39,864 nucleotides of DNA from Lachnospiraceae bacterium (GTDB lineage Bacteria; Bacillota; Clostridia; Lachnospirales; Lachnospiraceae). Within the stretch, counting starts at the first letter, position 1. Every line of letters starts with the position of its first letter. Made by a program: the position numbers and the translations under genes. The notes beneath the pieces are model-generated. The model saw only the letters and a list, made by a program, of their open reading frames with translations. It did not search any database and was not told the DNA's origin. Below are positions 1 to 7,466 of this stretch, in pieces. The stretch is taken from NCBI GenBank assembly GCA_017525525.1, contig JAFXSQ010000025.1, positions 1 to 39,864 on the forward strand, given 5' to 3'.

Positions 1-1
1 G

Positions 2-289
2 CAGATACTGTCGCCGTTTTACTTTGTTGTATCCGCAAAGCTTGTTTCCGACGGTGTACTGAGGGGTGCAGGAATGATGAAGCAGTTTATGGCTGCGACA
101 TTCACCGACCTGATACTTCGTGTTGTATTTGCTAAGATATTATCCGTATTCTTCGGGACAACAGGTATATGGCTTGCCTGGCCGCTTGGCTGGACAGTCG
201 CTATGGGAATGTCTGTAATGTTCTATCAATCCGGAGCATGGAACAAAAAAAATGTCGAGATCCCATTTGAGTCATCCTATGAAGGGTAA
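2..289 (+). CDS. MATE family efflux transporter, C-terminal part (partial)
   Basis: The frame is open from the window edge, so the true start lies upstream; 95 codons are visible. The residues resemble the last two to three membrane helices of multidrug and toxic compound extrusion (MATE) proteins: a VSDGVLRGAG segment, then DLILRVVFAKILS and a WLAWPLGW turn. This pattern of a short charged loop followed by two hydrophobic helices is typical of the end of clostridial MATE carriers, which export cationic compounds by Na+ or H+ antiport. The family call is by recognition of this segment only. The gene points towards degraded DNA, and no terminator hairpin is visible after its stop. Confidence 0.75.
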   Translation, partial: QILSPFYFVVSAKLVSDGVLRGAGMMKQFMAATFTDLILRVVFAKILSVFFGTTGIWLAWPLGWTVAMGMSVMFYQSGAWNKKNVEIPFESSYEG

Positions 290-333
290 TGTATGAGATG
301 TGCAAAAATAACATTTGATAAGAGGAACAGTTT

Positions 334-505
334 TCATGGCTTTGTCTTGTACAGAAGCTCCAGCGCTTCCTTAAAGACCTGCGCCTGGGTGAGATTCATC
401 TTCTTGCAGTAGGCAAAGAGTCTCCGTGTTCACCAGAACGATACGTCTGATGCGATAGACAGCCTTTGCTTCCTTGGCCAGATCTATAAAAGAATGGATC
501 CCCAT
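334..505 (-). pseudogene. Frameshifted relic of an unidentified small gene
   Basis: On the minus strand an ATG at 505 opens a frame beginning MGIHSFIDLAKEAKAVYRIR. After about 30 codons a single frame change lets translation continue into LFAYCKKMNLTQAQVFKEAL and end at a TGA at 334. The joined product would be about 55 residues with a helical, amphipathic C-terminal end. I do not recognise the family. The clean continuation across one frameshift, next to a truncated flavodoxin, makes decay more likely than chance, but the segment is short. Confidence 0.25.
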
Positions 506-516
506 GGAAAACATTG

Positions 517-726
517 CTACGCCCTCAACTCCGATCCTTTGGACTGTCCATAGTTTTGTTTTAAAAAATAAAACGGCGGTGAGGAATCTTTTTTGACTCT
601 TCGCCGCCGATTAAGTTTCGGTTCTGCTATCTCATATACATCTGCTCCAATCGCCTTAGCAAGTTTTGTTGCTGCAACTCCGGTTGTTCCGGTCGCAGAA
701 AAGAATGCAACTATTGTTTTAGCCAT
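517..726 (-). pseudogene. Flavodoxin, truncated remnant
   Basis: The first 36 or so residues match the start of short clostridial flavodoxins: MAKTIVAFFSATGTT carries the FMN phosphate-binding loop (S/T-x-T-G-x-T), followed by a helix and ADVYEI. A flavodoxin needs about 140-170 residues, but here homology stops after YEIAEP and the frame runs into arginine-rich nonsense read from an intrinsic terminator stem (574-609). The central and C-terminal parts appear deleted, joining the 5' end of the gene to its 3' terminator. The start is well supported: AAAGGAGG lies five bases before the ATG. A short product could still be made but could not fold as a flavodoxin. Confidence 0.6.
557..609 (-). terminator. 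Intrinsic terminator of the flavodoxin remnant
   Basis: Read on the minus strand, a 15-base arm starting CGGCGGCGAAGAG pairs, with two mismatches and some G-U pairs, with an arm ending CACCGCCG around an A6 loop. It is followed directly by TTTTATTTTTT. The stem plus U-tract is a classic Rho-independent terminator. It lies inside the open frame of the flavodoxin remnant, which supports a deletion that fused gene start and terminator. Confidence 0.7.
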
Positions 727-794
727 TTTTTCCTCCTTTGATAAACCTATTACTCAATTTTTTATTACTTGAAATTTGAATGATATAACAAAAA

Positions 795-1574
795 TTAAAA
801 ATCAGATAATTCTTTATCCCCCGAATCTTGTGGAAGAAGACATAGAATCCCTTGCTTCTTCTTCATTTTTTTAATAGTTTCTGTCCATAAATCTGATTTA
901 TCTATATAAGATTCAAAAAATGGATCTACGTCATTAGACATCACATAATCAATAAACTCTTGAGGTAAAGTAACATGATATTTTATTACATATTTCCACA
1001 AATCTCGATCCCAATAATAATAGCCATCTGTATATAAATACGGGCCTAAAAGCTGAGTTCCTGTTTTAAAAGGATGGTCATAAACCCCGGGACTCATCAT
1101 ATAAGGTTCTTTGATTCGTAAGTAAGCTATAACTTTATCCGGAACAGAATATCCATCCCTAACAAAATCATAAATGCTTTTATCGCCTTCATTTAACTCC
1201 TTAAATGGAGATAAACAAACTTTGTTGTTCATTTCCTCAAGAATACGTCTTGAATTTATTTCTTGATCAGTCTTAACCTCATGATAAGGAACATCCTTAA
1301 CAACTAATGTAGCATTACAAGGACCTTTCACTGATGATATCATCTTTTTAGACATTCCATACTCTTTTGCTTTATCCGAAATGACAGAATAATCACCTGC
1401 ACGCTTTGGATTTATAATCAACACCTCAGTCTGTAAGAAAGAATCATCCATCATTTCAATAGATATCATAGAATTAAGACTAACTACTTCACCTTCACCA
1501 AGCTCAACATCAAGATTTAATATCTGCCCTTCAAAATCCTCATACGGACATCCCGAAACCATAATAATCTTCAT
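795..1574 (-). CDS. Unknown protein, last gene of the Sel1/HIRAN operon
   Basis: This 259-residue soluble protein has no signal peptide or membrane segment, and I do not recognise a named domain. Residues about 1-75 look like alternating beta strands; the middle is helical. The C-terminal half contains an aromatic-rich segment (LLGPYLYTDGYYYWDRD, then LPQEFIDYVMS) that looks like a conserved module. The start ATG follows AGAGG by ten bases. It sits 27 bases after the stop of the upstream Sel1-like gene and reads in the same direction, so it is probably the fifth cistron of the operon. Small modules of this look in similar clusters are sometimes immunity-type proteins, but nothing here proves that. 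Confidence 0.6.
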   Translation of the reverse strand: MKIIMVSGCPYEDFEGQILNLDVELGEGEVVSLNSMISIEMMDDSFLQTEVLIINPKRAGDYSVISDKAKEYGMSKKMISSVKGPCNATLVVKDVPYHEVKTDQEINSRRILEEMNNKVCLSPFKELNEGDKSIYDFVRDGYSVPDKVIAYLRIKEPYMMSPGVYDHPFKTGTQLLGPYLYTDGYYYWDRDLWKYVIKYHVTLPQEFIDYVMSNDVDPFFESYIDKSDLWTETIKKMKKKQGILCLLPQDSGDKELSDF

Positions 1575-1601
1575 TGGAATCCATCCTCTGTTAAGAAATA
1601 T

Positions 1602-2507
1602 CTATACGATAACTTTAATATCCAATATCAAATCAAATACTGTAGTTATCTTCTTTCCATCTATCACAGCTTTATCCAGAAAATCCTCCGGCCCACGATA
1701 CCATTTATCGTTATATTGATAAACCGTACTTCTGTCATGTTGAAATACATCTATCTGATAGATTTCATCATTATAGTCAAATGTAATAACTCCCATCGGT
1801 GAATCAAAAGTCAAAAGATCATATAGATCCAAGATCAAGAATTCTTCCCCACCTGCCATAAACTCTGTGGTGTCAAGAATATCATGCATGGTTTTAATAT
1901 TACCCCAGAACGGCCTTCTTTGTTGGCGCAATGCAAGAATATCTCTAGCTTCAAAGAGATTATCTAAATCGAATTCTGTATCCTCTTCCTCTTCGATATT
2001 CAACTTAGCGAGACGTACAGCAACTTCTGGAAAAAGAGTACTGATTGTAAATCTGGAATCATTCTTTTCAGATTCCAGATCCACAATCAGATCTTCTAAT
2101 ATTTCTCTGGACTTATAATCATTTCTTTCAAGATATTGTCCTTTGTGGTACATGTCAGAAATCATATATAAACTTCTTCTTGTACCACAAGCTTTAAAAT
2201 AATTATATGCCTTTTTGTAATCCACCTGACCACATAGCCCGTAATACCAGATAAAGCCTAGTTCTTCTTTACAAGCAGTGTCGTCCTGCAGTTCTCCAAT
2301 TTCCAGATATTTCTTTTCCAGATCAAACTCTTTTATGTTTCTATAATAAACAGCAAGATTGTAACTAAAAATGCTCCTGTCTTCTGGAAAAGGAGAAGTT
2401 TGGATTATATGCTGCATCGCTTCAACAAATCGAAACTGTTCATCTTCTGAAGGATTATCAAGTTTATAAAACTCCCTCATGTGCTCATAAGGATCATAAC
2501 CACTCAT
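1602..2507 (-). CDS. Sel1-like repeat protein B (paralogue of the gene at 3680-4573)
   Basis: The product is 301 residues. Residues about 45-130 form Sel1/TPR-type helical pairs (LGFIWYYG..VDYKKAYNYFK), a scaffold for protein-protein contacts. The C-terminal part (about 190-300) is a separate domain with the motif NDKWYRGPEDF. Both halves align with the first gene of the operon: FIWYYG/YIWYYG, FWGN/FFGN and NDKWYRGPEDF/NDKWYHDRDDF. This points to duplication within the cluster. A TTG eight codons upstream is in frame, but ATG at 2507 has AGAGGG nine bases before it and avoids overlap with the HIRAN gene, so it is preferred. No enzyme motif is visible. Confidence 0.75.
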   Translation of the reverse strand: MSGYDPYEHMREFYKLDNPSEDEQFRFVEAMQHIIQTSPFPEDRSIFSYNLAVYYRNIKEFDLEKKYLEIGELQDDTACKEELGFIWYYGLCGQVDYKKAYNYFKACGTRRSLYMISDMYHKGQYLERNDYKSREILEDLIVDLESEKNDSRFTISTLFPEVAVRLAKLNIEEEEDTEFDLDNLFEARDILALRQQRRPFWGNIKTMHDILDTTEFMAGGEEFLILDLYDLLTFDSPMGVITFDYNDEIYQIDVFQHDRSTVYQYNDKWYRGPEDFLDKAVIDGKKITTVFDLILDIKVIV

Positions 2508-2520
2508 CTGATTACCCTCT

Positions 2521-2913
2521 TTAAAAATCAACTAAATATATTCCTATACTGATTTGTGTAAAGCTTCCCTTAATCTGTATCTTTGATATTTTCGCTCTGA
2601 GCAACTTACCGGCATCCATAAGCCTGGCAAATATGATATTATCCTTTTCTGGTATATAGCCAAGTTTCTTCTTTGATTCTGTGAATATGAGAACTGCATT
2701 ACTATCAAACTTATTGTCTTCTCTCTGAAGACTTAGCTTGTCACCTATCTTTATTTCTTCAAGAACAGACTGGTCCTGAAGATAAGTTGTACCAGCAACA
2801 TATGTATCAAACAAATGTATTTCTTTAACCAAAGGCTTAATAATATCGCCCAGTTCACGGCTTTCAACTAAGGAAACAACACCCTCTTCTTTTTTCGTTA
2901 ACTCATTCGCCAT
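2521..2913 (-). CDS. HIRAN domain protein
   Basis: This 130-residue protein is almost entirely one HIRAN domain (about 33-125). The signature is visible: a TYVAGTTY strand, DKLSLQRE, then FDSNAVLIF and KLGYIPEKDN followed by ARLMDAGK. HIRAN domains occur in HLTF and Rad5 helicases, where they bind DNA 3' ends, and as stand-alone proteins in bacteria, often in mobile or defence-linked clusters. Here it stands alone without a helicase. Its start overlaps the end of the J-like gene by 16 bases, with GGAGG twelve bases upstream, so the two are translationally linked. Nucleic acid binding is expected from the family but not shown. Confidence 0.85.
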   Translation of the reverse strand: MANELTKKEEGVVSLVESRELGDIIKPLVKEIHLFDTYVAGTTYLQDQSVLEEIKIGDKLSLQREDNKFDSNAVLIFTESKKKLGYIPEKDNIIFARLMDAGKLLRAKISKIQIKGSFTQISIGIYLVDF

Positions 2914-3680
2914 ACTATGCTCACGCCTCCAGAAATCAATTCATTAATAATACCATCGAGTTCCTTTGAATAATCCTGGTATTCCTCTAACTCCTGCTTT
3001 AAAGAATCTTTCTTTTCCTGAATAGCTTCCTTATCCTCAAGTAAAAACTTATACATATATGGATTTGAAGTTTCTATATCATGTATTTCTTTTAGCAAAT
3101 CATCTATCTTAGTATTGATATCTGGAATATCTATCTCGAGTTCATCAATCCCAAGCTGCTCCAAGGCTTTGTGAACAAGGACTTCAAGTTCCTGAATTTC
3201 TTTAAGTTCATTGCACTGATAAGCTATAACAACTCTATTCCAAAGATCAATTAATTCTTCACTTTGATTTACCATTGGATTTATGTCCGGATGAATCAGT
3301 TTTGCTATCTTTCTGTATATGCTCTTAATCTTTAGCAAATCCATTTCACTGATAGAACCAAAGTCCTTTGATGCTTCATTGTCCTTAATCATATCATCAA
3401 GCTGCTTCTGGTATTCAGCCATTTCTTTAAGAAGATATTCCTGAAGAGCATCCCTATCTACAACGCCACCTTTATTGAGTGCCATTTGATAATATTCAAT
3501 TGTTTTCTTCTTTTTTATGCACTCAATCTTCGTTTGATATACCTCAAGTATGAGATCTCCAAACTCTCTTATATATGCTCTGTAATACAGGAATGATTTC
3601 TTTTTCAATTCATCTCTTTTTGTAAGCAGTTCTTCATATCTGCTATAAGAGGCATTATTCACTCTAATGATTTCTTTCAT
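2898..3680 (-). CDS. Coiled-coil protein with a J-like (HPD) segment
   Basis: The product is 260 residues, highly charged and predicted helical, with coiled-coil stretches at about 10-105 and 175-250. In the middle, IYRKIAKLIHPDIN (HPD at 130-132) followed by a helix (LWNRVVIAY) looks like helices II and III of a DnaJ domain; the HPD motif normally contacts Hsp70 (DnaK). Helix I is poorly matched and there is no G/F or zinc region, so this is J-like and not a classic DnaJ. ATG at 3680 is chosen over an in-frame TTG at 3704. It overlaps the preceding stop as TAATG, and GAGGTGA lies just upstream. Confidence 0.7.
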   Translation of the reverse strand: MKEIIRVNNASYSRYEELLTKRDELKKKSFLYYRAYIREFGDLILEVYQTKIECIKKKKTIEYYQMALNKGGVVDRDALQEYLLKEMAEYQKQLDDMIKDNEASKDFGSISEMDLLKIKSIYRKIAKLIHPDINPMVNQSEELIDLWNRVVIAYQCNELKEIQELEVLVHKALEQLGIDELEIDIPDINTKIDDLLKEIHDIETSNPYMYKFLLEDKEAIQEKKDSLKQELEEYQDYSKELDGIINELISGGVSIVWRMS

Positions 3681-4573
3681 TATTTCATCACCTCTATCTT
3701 CCAAAAATCACCATATGAATTCTTTATCTTAATACCATCATATTCAGCATTAGCAAAGAAATCATCGCGGTCATGATACCATTTGTCATTAAAGCATACT
3801 TCGCAGATATCTCCCTCTGGAACTGACTTAAGAATAACAAATGACGTATCATCACCAGGAACGTCATACAGACGGATCTCATGAGGAAATCTAAGTAAGT
3901 AATAAAGATCAAAGAGATCTATATTATCATAATTGAAAGGTTTCAATTCATACAGATCATCTACAAGCCACTTCATGATATTTAGATTACCAAAGAAAGC
4001 ATTGTACTTAATTCTTATTGCAAGTACATCCTTTGCATCCAGGTAAAGCTGAACTGCCTCATCAGTCTTTCCCTGTTCCGTTCGAATACGTGCAAGCCTG
4101 GTGTAAACCTCAGGAATTGGATCAAATACATCATCACACTCCTGAACCAATGGATAAAGTTCTTCAATAATCTCTACATACTTATCATAATCTTTTTCAA
4201 CATAGTAGCCGTTCTTATACATGTCAGCCACTTTATATGTTGCAACAAGATTTCCCTTATCCTTCATCTTAGAGAAGCACTCAAAAGCCTTTTTGTAATC
4301 CCTCTCTCCGGTCCTGCCATAATACCAAATATATCCAAGGCACTCATATGCCTCATCATAATCATAGGTTGCAGCCATTTCATAATACTTAAGAGCAAGA
4401 TCGAAGTTCTTAAGCTCATAGTAGTATCCACCAAGATACATCATATCCTGAGGGCGTTTTTCCTCCTCAATCAGATAATTCATAGCTTCTATAAATATGA
4501 ACTCCTCATCTTCAGATGGATTAGCACTCTCATCAAAATTGTTTACTATTCTTCTAGCTTCATCCACTGTCAT
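3680..4573 (-). CDS. Sel1-like repeat protein A, first gene of the operon
   Basis: The product is 297 residues and cytoplasmic, with no signal or membrane segment. Residues about 42-180 are helical repeats of the Sel1/TPR kind (MYLGGYYYELKNFDLALKYY, LGYIWYYGRTGERDYKKAFE, ARIRTEQGKTDEAVQLYLDA). The C-terminal 100 residues form a second domain shared with Sel1-like protein B, including NDKWY. Sel1 repeats act as binding scaffolds; the partner is unknown but may be the J-like or HIRAN protein encoded next. The start is clear: GAGGAGGGTG precedes the ATG. The stop TAA shares one base with the next ATG. The whole operon is A+T-richer than the DNA to its right. Confidence 0.8.
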   Translation of the reverse strand: MTVDEARRIVNNFDESANPSEDEEFIFIEAMNYLIEEEKRPQDMMYLGGYYYELKNFDLALKYYEMAATYDYDEAYECLGYIWYYGRTGERDYKKAFECFSKMKDKGNLVATYKVADMYKNGYYVEKDYDKYVEIIEELYPLVQECDDVFDPIPEVYTRLARIRTEQGKTDEAVQLYLDAKDVLAIRIKYNAFFGNLNIMKWLVDDLYELKPFNYDNIDLFDLYYLLRFPHEIRLYDVPGDDTSFVILKSVPEGDICEVCFNDKWYHDRDDFFANAEYDGIKIKNSYGDFWKIEVMK

Positions 4574-4617
4574 ATCAACACCCTCCTCTGTATATTATTA
4601 AAAAACTTTATACTTTG

Positions 4618-4636
4618 TTATTAGCTACTCTAATAA
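4618..4636 (-). promoter_or_regulatory. Small perfect inverted repeat upstream of the Sel1 operon
   Basis: TTATTAG and CTAATAA form a perfect 7-base inverted repeat around a 5-base loop, about 45 bases upstream of the first gene of the five-gene operon. It could be a repressor operator or a leader hairpin. The surrounding 172 bases are A+T-rich, and I could not pick a convincing -35/-10 pair. Confidence 0.3.
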
Positions 4637-4745
4637 TACAAAAAAGTGTGTATCATAAAAATGCCTCTTGATTTATGGTTTACATAACTCAATCCAGTAA
4701 ATTATTCTGTGCTAAATATTCAATAAAACAATCAATTAATTTACA

Positions 4746-5870
4746 TCACTCATTATCCAGCATGTTCTCTATGTCCTCGTCCGACATGCCGCTCTTGATA
4801 CCGGAGTAGTCGGGCATGGTGCTCTTGGCCTCCTCCTCGACCTTTTGTTCAAGCTGGGTCTGGAGCTCTTTAATCTGCGACTCCTGAGATTCGATAATCG
4901 AATTCTTCTCACTCAGCTCCTCGCTGTAGGTACGTATCAGCTTGTCATTTTCACTCACAAGCTTCTTCTCCCTTTTGGGAACTATCACGAAGAACAAAAG
5001 AAGCGCGCCAAGCACTACGCCTATCAGAACATATATACCCGAGTATCTAGCTAAGCTTACCTCACTGAAGTTTCCCGTTCTAACCACGCTCTCGCTTCCG
5101 GTTTCCTTAAGAGTGGCAAGCTTCTTTGTCTCACGCTTTTTCTTATTAAAAGAGGTTTCGCGACCGGCGTCCTCATATTCCATGTCCTCAAAGAGGCCGT
5201 CGTCATCTATGGAGCCGTTCTTGAGCTCAAGGATATTCTCCTCGGAGCTTCCCATCTCCCTCAAATACCTTATGGCGCGCGGGTTTGCTATATCGATCTT
5301 AAGCACTCGTCTTAATGTAACCCTTGCCTTCTCGTAGTTTCCCGCCTGCATATAAAGCAGCGCAAGCAGAAGATAACCCTGCACAAAATGTGGGTTGTCC
5401 GAAAGGGCATTCTTAAGCTGAATCATTGCCAGATCGTAATCTCCGCTGTCAATATACGAAAGAGCCGTATTAAACTTCCTGGCCACGGCGTCACACTCTG
5501 CAAGTCTCACCGGATCCTTTTTAACATCCTTGAGATACTTTACCGCCACATTCCCTTCGCTCTTATAATTGACACTCATCACCCAATGCGAGAGAGCTTC
5601 GATGATTTCTCCCATCTCATAGTAACAGAGCCCTATCAGATTTCTTGCCCTTATATTCTTCTTATTGTATCTGAGGGATATCTTAAGAGACTCTATAGCG
5701 CCCGAAATGTCTCTCGCGCATGCCTTATCATATCCCTGGTTATAGTAATAATCAGAGGTATTCCACGCCTTTCTCAGAACAAATATGTTCATTCCGCATT
5801 CGGGACAGTATCCGTTTTTTCTGATATGCGCTCCGCAGTTTGGGCACATTACGGGTTTCTTTGCTGCCAT
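4746..5870 (-). CDS. Zinc-ribbon, TPR, single-pass membrane protein with coiled coil
   Basis: The product is 374 residues. The N-terminus holds a zinc ribbon with cysteines 9, 12, 22 and 25 (CPNC...CPEC). Residues about 38-110 and 132-205 are tetratricopeptide repeats (NLIGLCYYEMGEIIEALSHW, LLLALLYMQAGNYEKARVTL). An acidic then basic linker leads to one membrane helix at about 279-298. After it come a coiled coil (about 300-347) and a tail ending SGMSDEDIENMLDNE. The positive charges (PKREKK) after the helix make topology uncertain. It is the last gene of the folC group, four bases after the 57-residue gene, with AGGAGA upstream. A scaffold role is inferred; no enzymatic motif is present. Confidence 0.7.
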   Translation of the reverse strand: MAAKKPVMCPNCGAHIRKNGYCPECGMNIFVLRKAWNTSDYYYNQGYDKACARDISGAIESLKISLRYNKKNIRARNLIGLCYYEMGEIIEALSHWVMSVNYKSEGNVAVKYLKDVKKDPVRLAECDAVARKFNTALSYIDSGDYDLAMIQLKNALSDNPHFVQGYLLLALLYMQAGNYEKARVTLRRVLKIDIANPRAIRYLREMGSSEENILELKNGSIDDDGLFEDMEYEDAGRETSFNKKKRETKKLATLKETGSESVVRTGNFSEVSLARYSGIYVLIGVVLGALLLFFVIVPKREKKLVSENDKLIRTYSEELSEKNSIIESQESQIKELQTQLEQKVEEEAKSTMPDYSGIKSGMSDEDIENMLDNE

Positions 5871-5873
5871 ATA

Positions 5874-6047
5874 TTATCTCCTGTATCTTCCTGTAGCCTC
5901 GGGCTGTTGTTGATTTCTTAACTCTTCGGTCATCTGCATGACTATATCGCTTATATCCTTAAGATCGTTTGCAAGGATAGCATCTTCAGCCTGGTTCACT
6001 CCCGGTATGGGCTTAAACCTCTTTAATTCTTCTTCAAAATCAATCAT
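5874..6047 (-). CDS. 57-residue protein overlapping the end of folC
   Basis: This frame starts MIDFEEELKRFKPIPGVNQA and ends in a glutamine-rich then basic tail (RNQQQPEATGRYRR). Its ATG overlaps the folC stop as ATGA, and its stop is three bases before the next start, so it fills the gap between two genes exactly. That spacing is a strong sign of translational coupling and of a real gene. The product is acidic, helical and soluble, with no known domain that I recognise. It may work with FolC or with the zinc-ribbon/TPR protein that follows. It is easily missed because of its length. Confidence 0.65.
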   Translation of the reverse strand: MIDFEEELKRFKPIPGVNQAEDAILANDLKDISDIVMQMTEELRNQQQPEATGRYRR

Positions 6048-7414
6048 ATCAATTCTCCGTCCATCTTTATTACTTCACCCGCAAGGTAGAGCGAACCGGC
6101 AACCACCAGCAGATCTCCCGCTTCCCTTGCCTCGCTCTCCGCGAGTATTAACTCTTCCTTTATATCGCTTCCGTATACTACCGGACACTTCTTTCCCGCC
6201 CTGCTTAACGCAAGCGTAAACTCCGCAGCCAGATAATCACAGGGCACTGCCCTGTCTCCGGATATCTCCGTCACATATACCTTTGATAAATCAAGTCCCT
6301 CCGCAAGCTGCCGCAGCATGGTTTCGTAATCTTTGTCCGAAGATACCGCAAACATCAATCGTATTCTCTGTCCGTACCTGTCGGCGTGCAGCTCCTTCAG
6401 GCTCTTTACCAGCCGTTCCACAGCATCGGGATTATGAGCGCCGTCACATACTACATATCTTTTAAGCCATTGCATTCTTCCGGGAAAACCAAAGCCTGCA
6501 AATGCTCTCTTTAATGCCTCCTCATCAAGCTGGTCAGAAGCCCTGTCCGAGTTGCCGCCTGTCAGCACCCACACGGCGGTAACGGCCGTCATGGCATTCT
6601 CTGTCTGGTAAAGAGGAGTGTTCTCCGGAAAGCTTAAGCCTCCTGTGTTAAACCATCTTCCGCGAAGCGAAAATCTTAAAATGCCGCCGGTTCTGTCGTG
6701 CTGCTCCGAAATAAATGCAGTGTTAAAACACTCGCTGCCCGCTTCCGACGCCCTAGTCTCGATAATGATATCCGCAACCGGTTCGCCCGTGTTGTACACC
6801 ACCGGAACTCCCGGCTTTATTATGCCCGCCTTCTCCGCCGCAACCTGCTCTATAGTATCTCCCAGATACCTCGTATGGTCAAGGCCTATCGAGGTTATGA
6901 CCGATACCTTCGGGGTTACTACATTGGTGGCGTCAAGCATTCCGCCGAGCCCAGTCTCAAGAACCACGTAATCCGGCTTCTTTTCACCGAAGTACACCAT
7001 GGCCATTGCAAACAGGAACTCAAAGAACGAAAGCGGCATACCGCCGTTTTTCTCGTGCTCGTCTATTGCGGCCTTAACCGCATCATAGCAATCCGAGAAA
7101 TCCTCATCGCTAATCGCGCCCGCGCCGAGCAGTTCTATTCTCTCGTTTATGCTCACGAGATGCGGGGATGTAAAGAGTCCCACGTTAAAACCGTACTCCT
7201 TTAATATCCCGCCTATCATCCTTGTAACCGAGCCCTTACCGTTAGTGCCCGCAACATGTATAAATCTCAAATCCCTGCCGGGCTCCCCCAGCAGCTTCAA
7301 AATCTCTCTCAGATTATCATTTCCCGACTTGTTTCTTCCGTTGGCAAACTTCGGAATCGCAAGGAGCGCGTTCACACGCTCGATGTACTCCTCTTTGTTT
7401 CTTCTGTATATCAT
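6044..7414 (-). CDS. folC: Folylpolyglutamate synthase / dihydrofolate synthase
   Basis: FolC adds glutamate to dihydropteroate and to folates with ATP, in the cytoplasm, to make and retain folate cofactors. The Mur-ligase-type signatures are clear: the P-loop AGTNGKGSVT (about 55-64), FTSPHL and INERIEL, then ETGLGGMLDATN, a TSIGLDHTRYLG segment with AAEKAGIIK, and CDGAHNPDA in the C-terminal domain. At 456 residues it is of normal length (about 420-450). The Shine-Dalgarno sequence is weak (AGAAAGAAAAAG). It follows queF after a 162-base gap that holds a large hairpin, so it may have its own promoter or depend on readthrough. Its stop overlaps the next small gene. Confidence 0.93.
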   Translation of the reverse strand: MIYRRNKEEYIERVNALLAIPKFANGRNKSGNDNLREILKLLGEPGRDLRFIHVAGTNGKGSVTRMIGGILKEYGFNVGLFTSPHLVSINERIELLGAGAISDEDFSDCYDAVKAAIDEHEKNGGMPLSFFEFLFAMAMVYFGEKKPDYVVLETGLGGMLDATNVVTPKVSVITSIGLDHTRYLGDTIEQVAAEKAGIIKPGVPVVYNTGEPVADIIIETRASEAGSECFNTAFISEQHDRTGGILRFSLRGRWFNTGGLSFPENTPLYQTENAMTAVTAVWVLTGGNSDRASDQLDEEALKRAFAGFGFPGRMQWLKRYVVCDGAHNPDAVERLVKSLKELHADRYGQRIRLMFAVSSDKDYETMLRQLAEGLDLSKVYVTEISGDRAVPCDYLAAEFTLALSRAGKKCPVVYGSDIKEELILAESEAREAGDLLVVAGSLYLAGEVIKMDGELI

Positions 7415-7466
7415 ATCTTTTTCTTTCTGTATATTCTACGCACCGACGGCGCTCACTTTATTGTAT

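Noticed and set aside
5388-5921. 177-codon open frame on the plus strand
   Set aside because: It lies opposite the zinc-ribbon/TPR gene and the 57-residue gene and shows no recognisable protein or translation signal.
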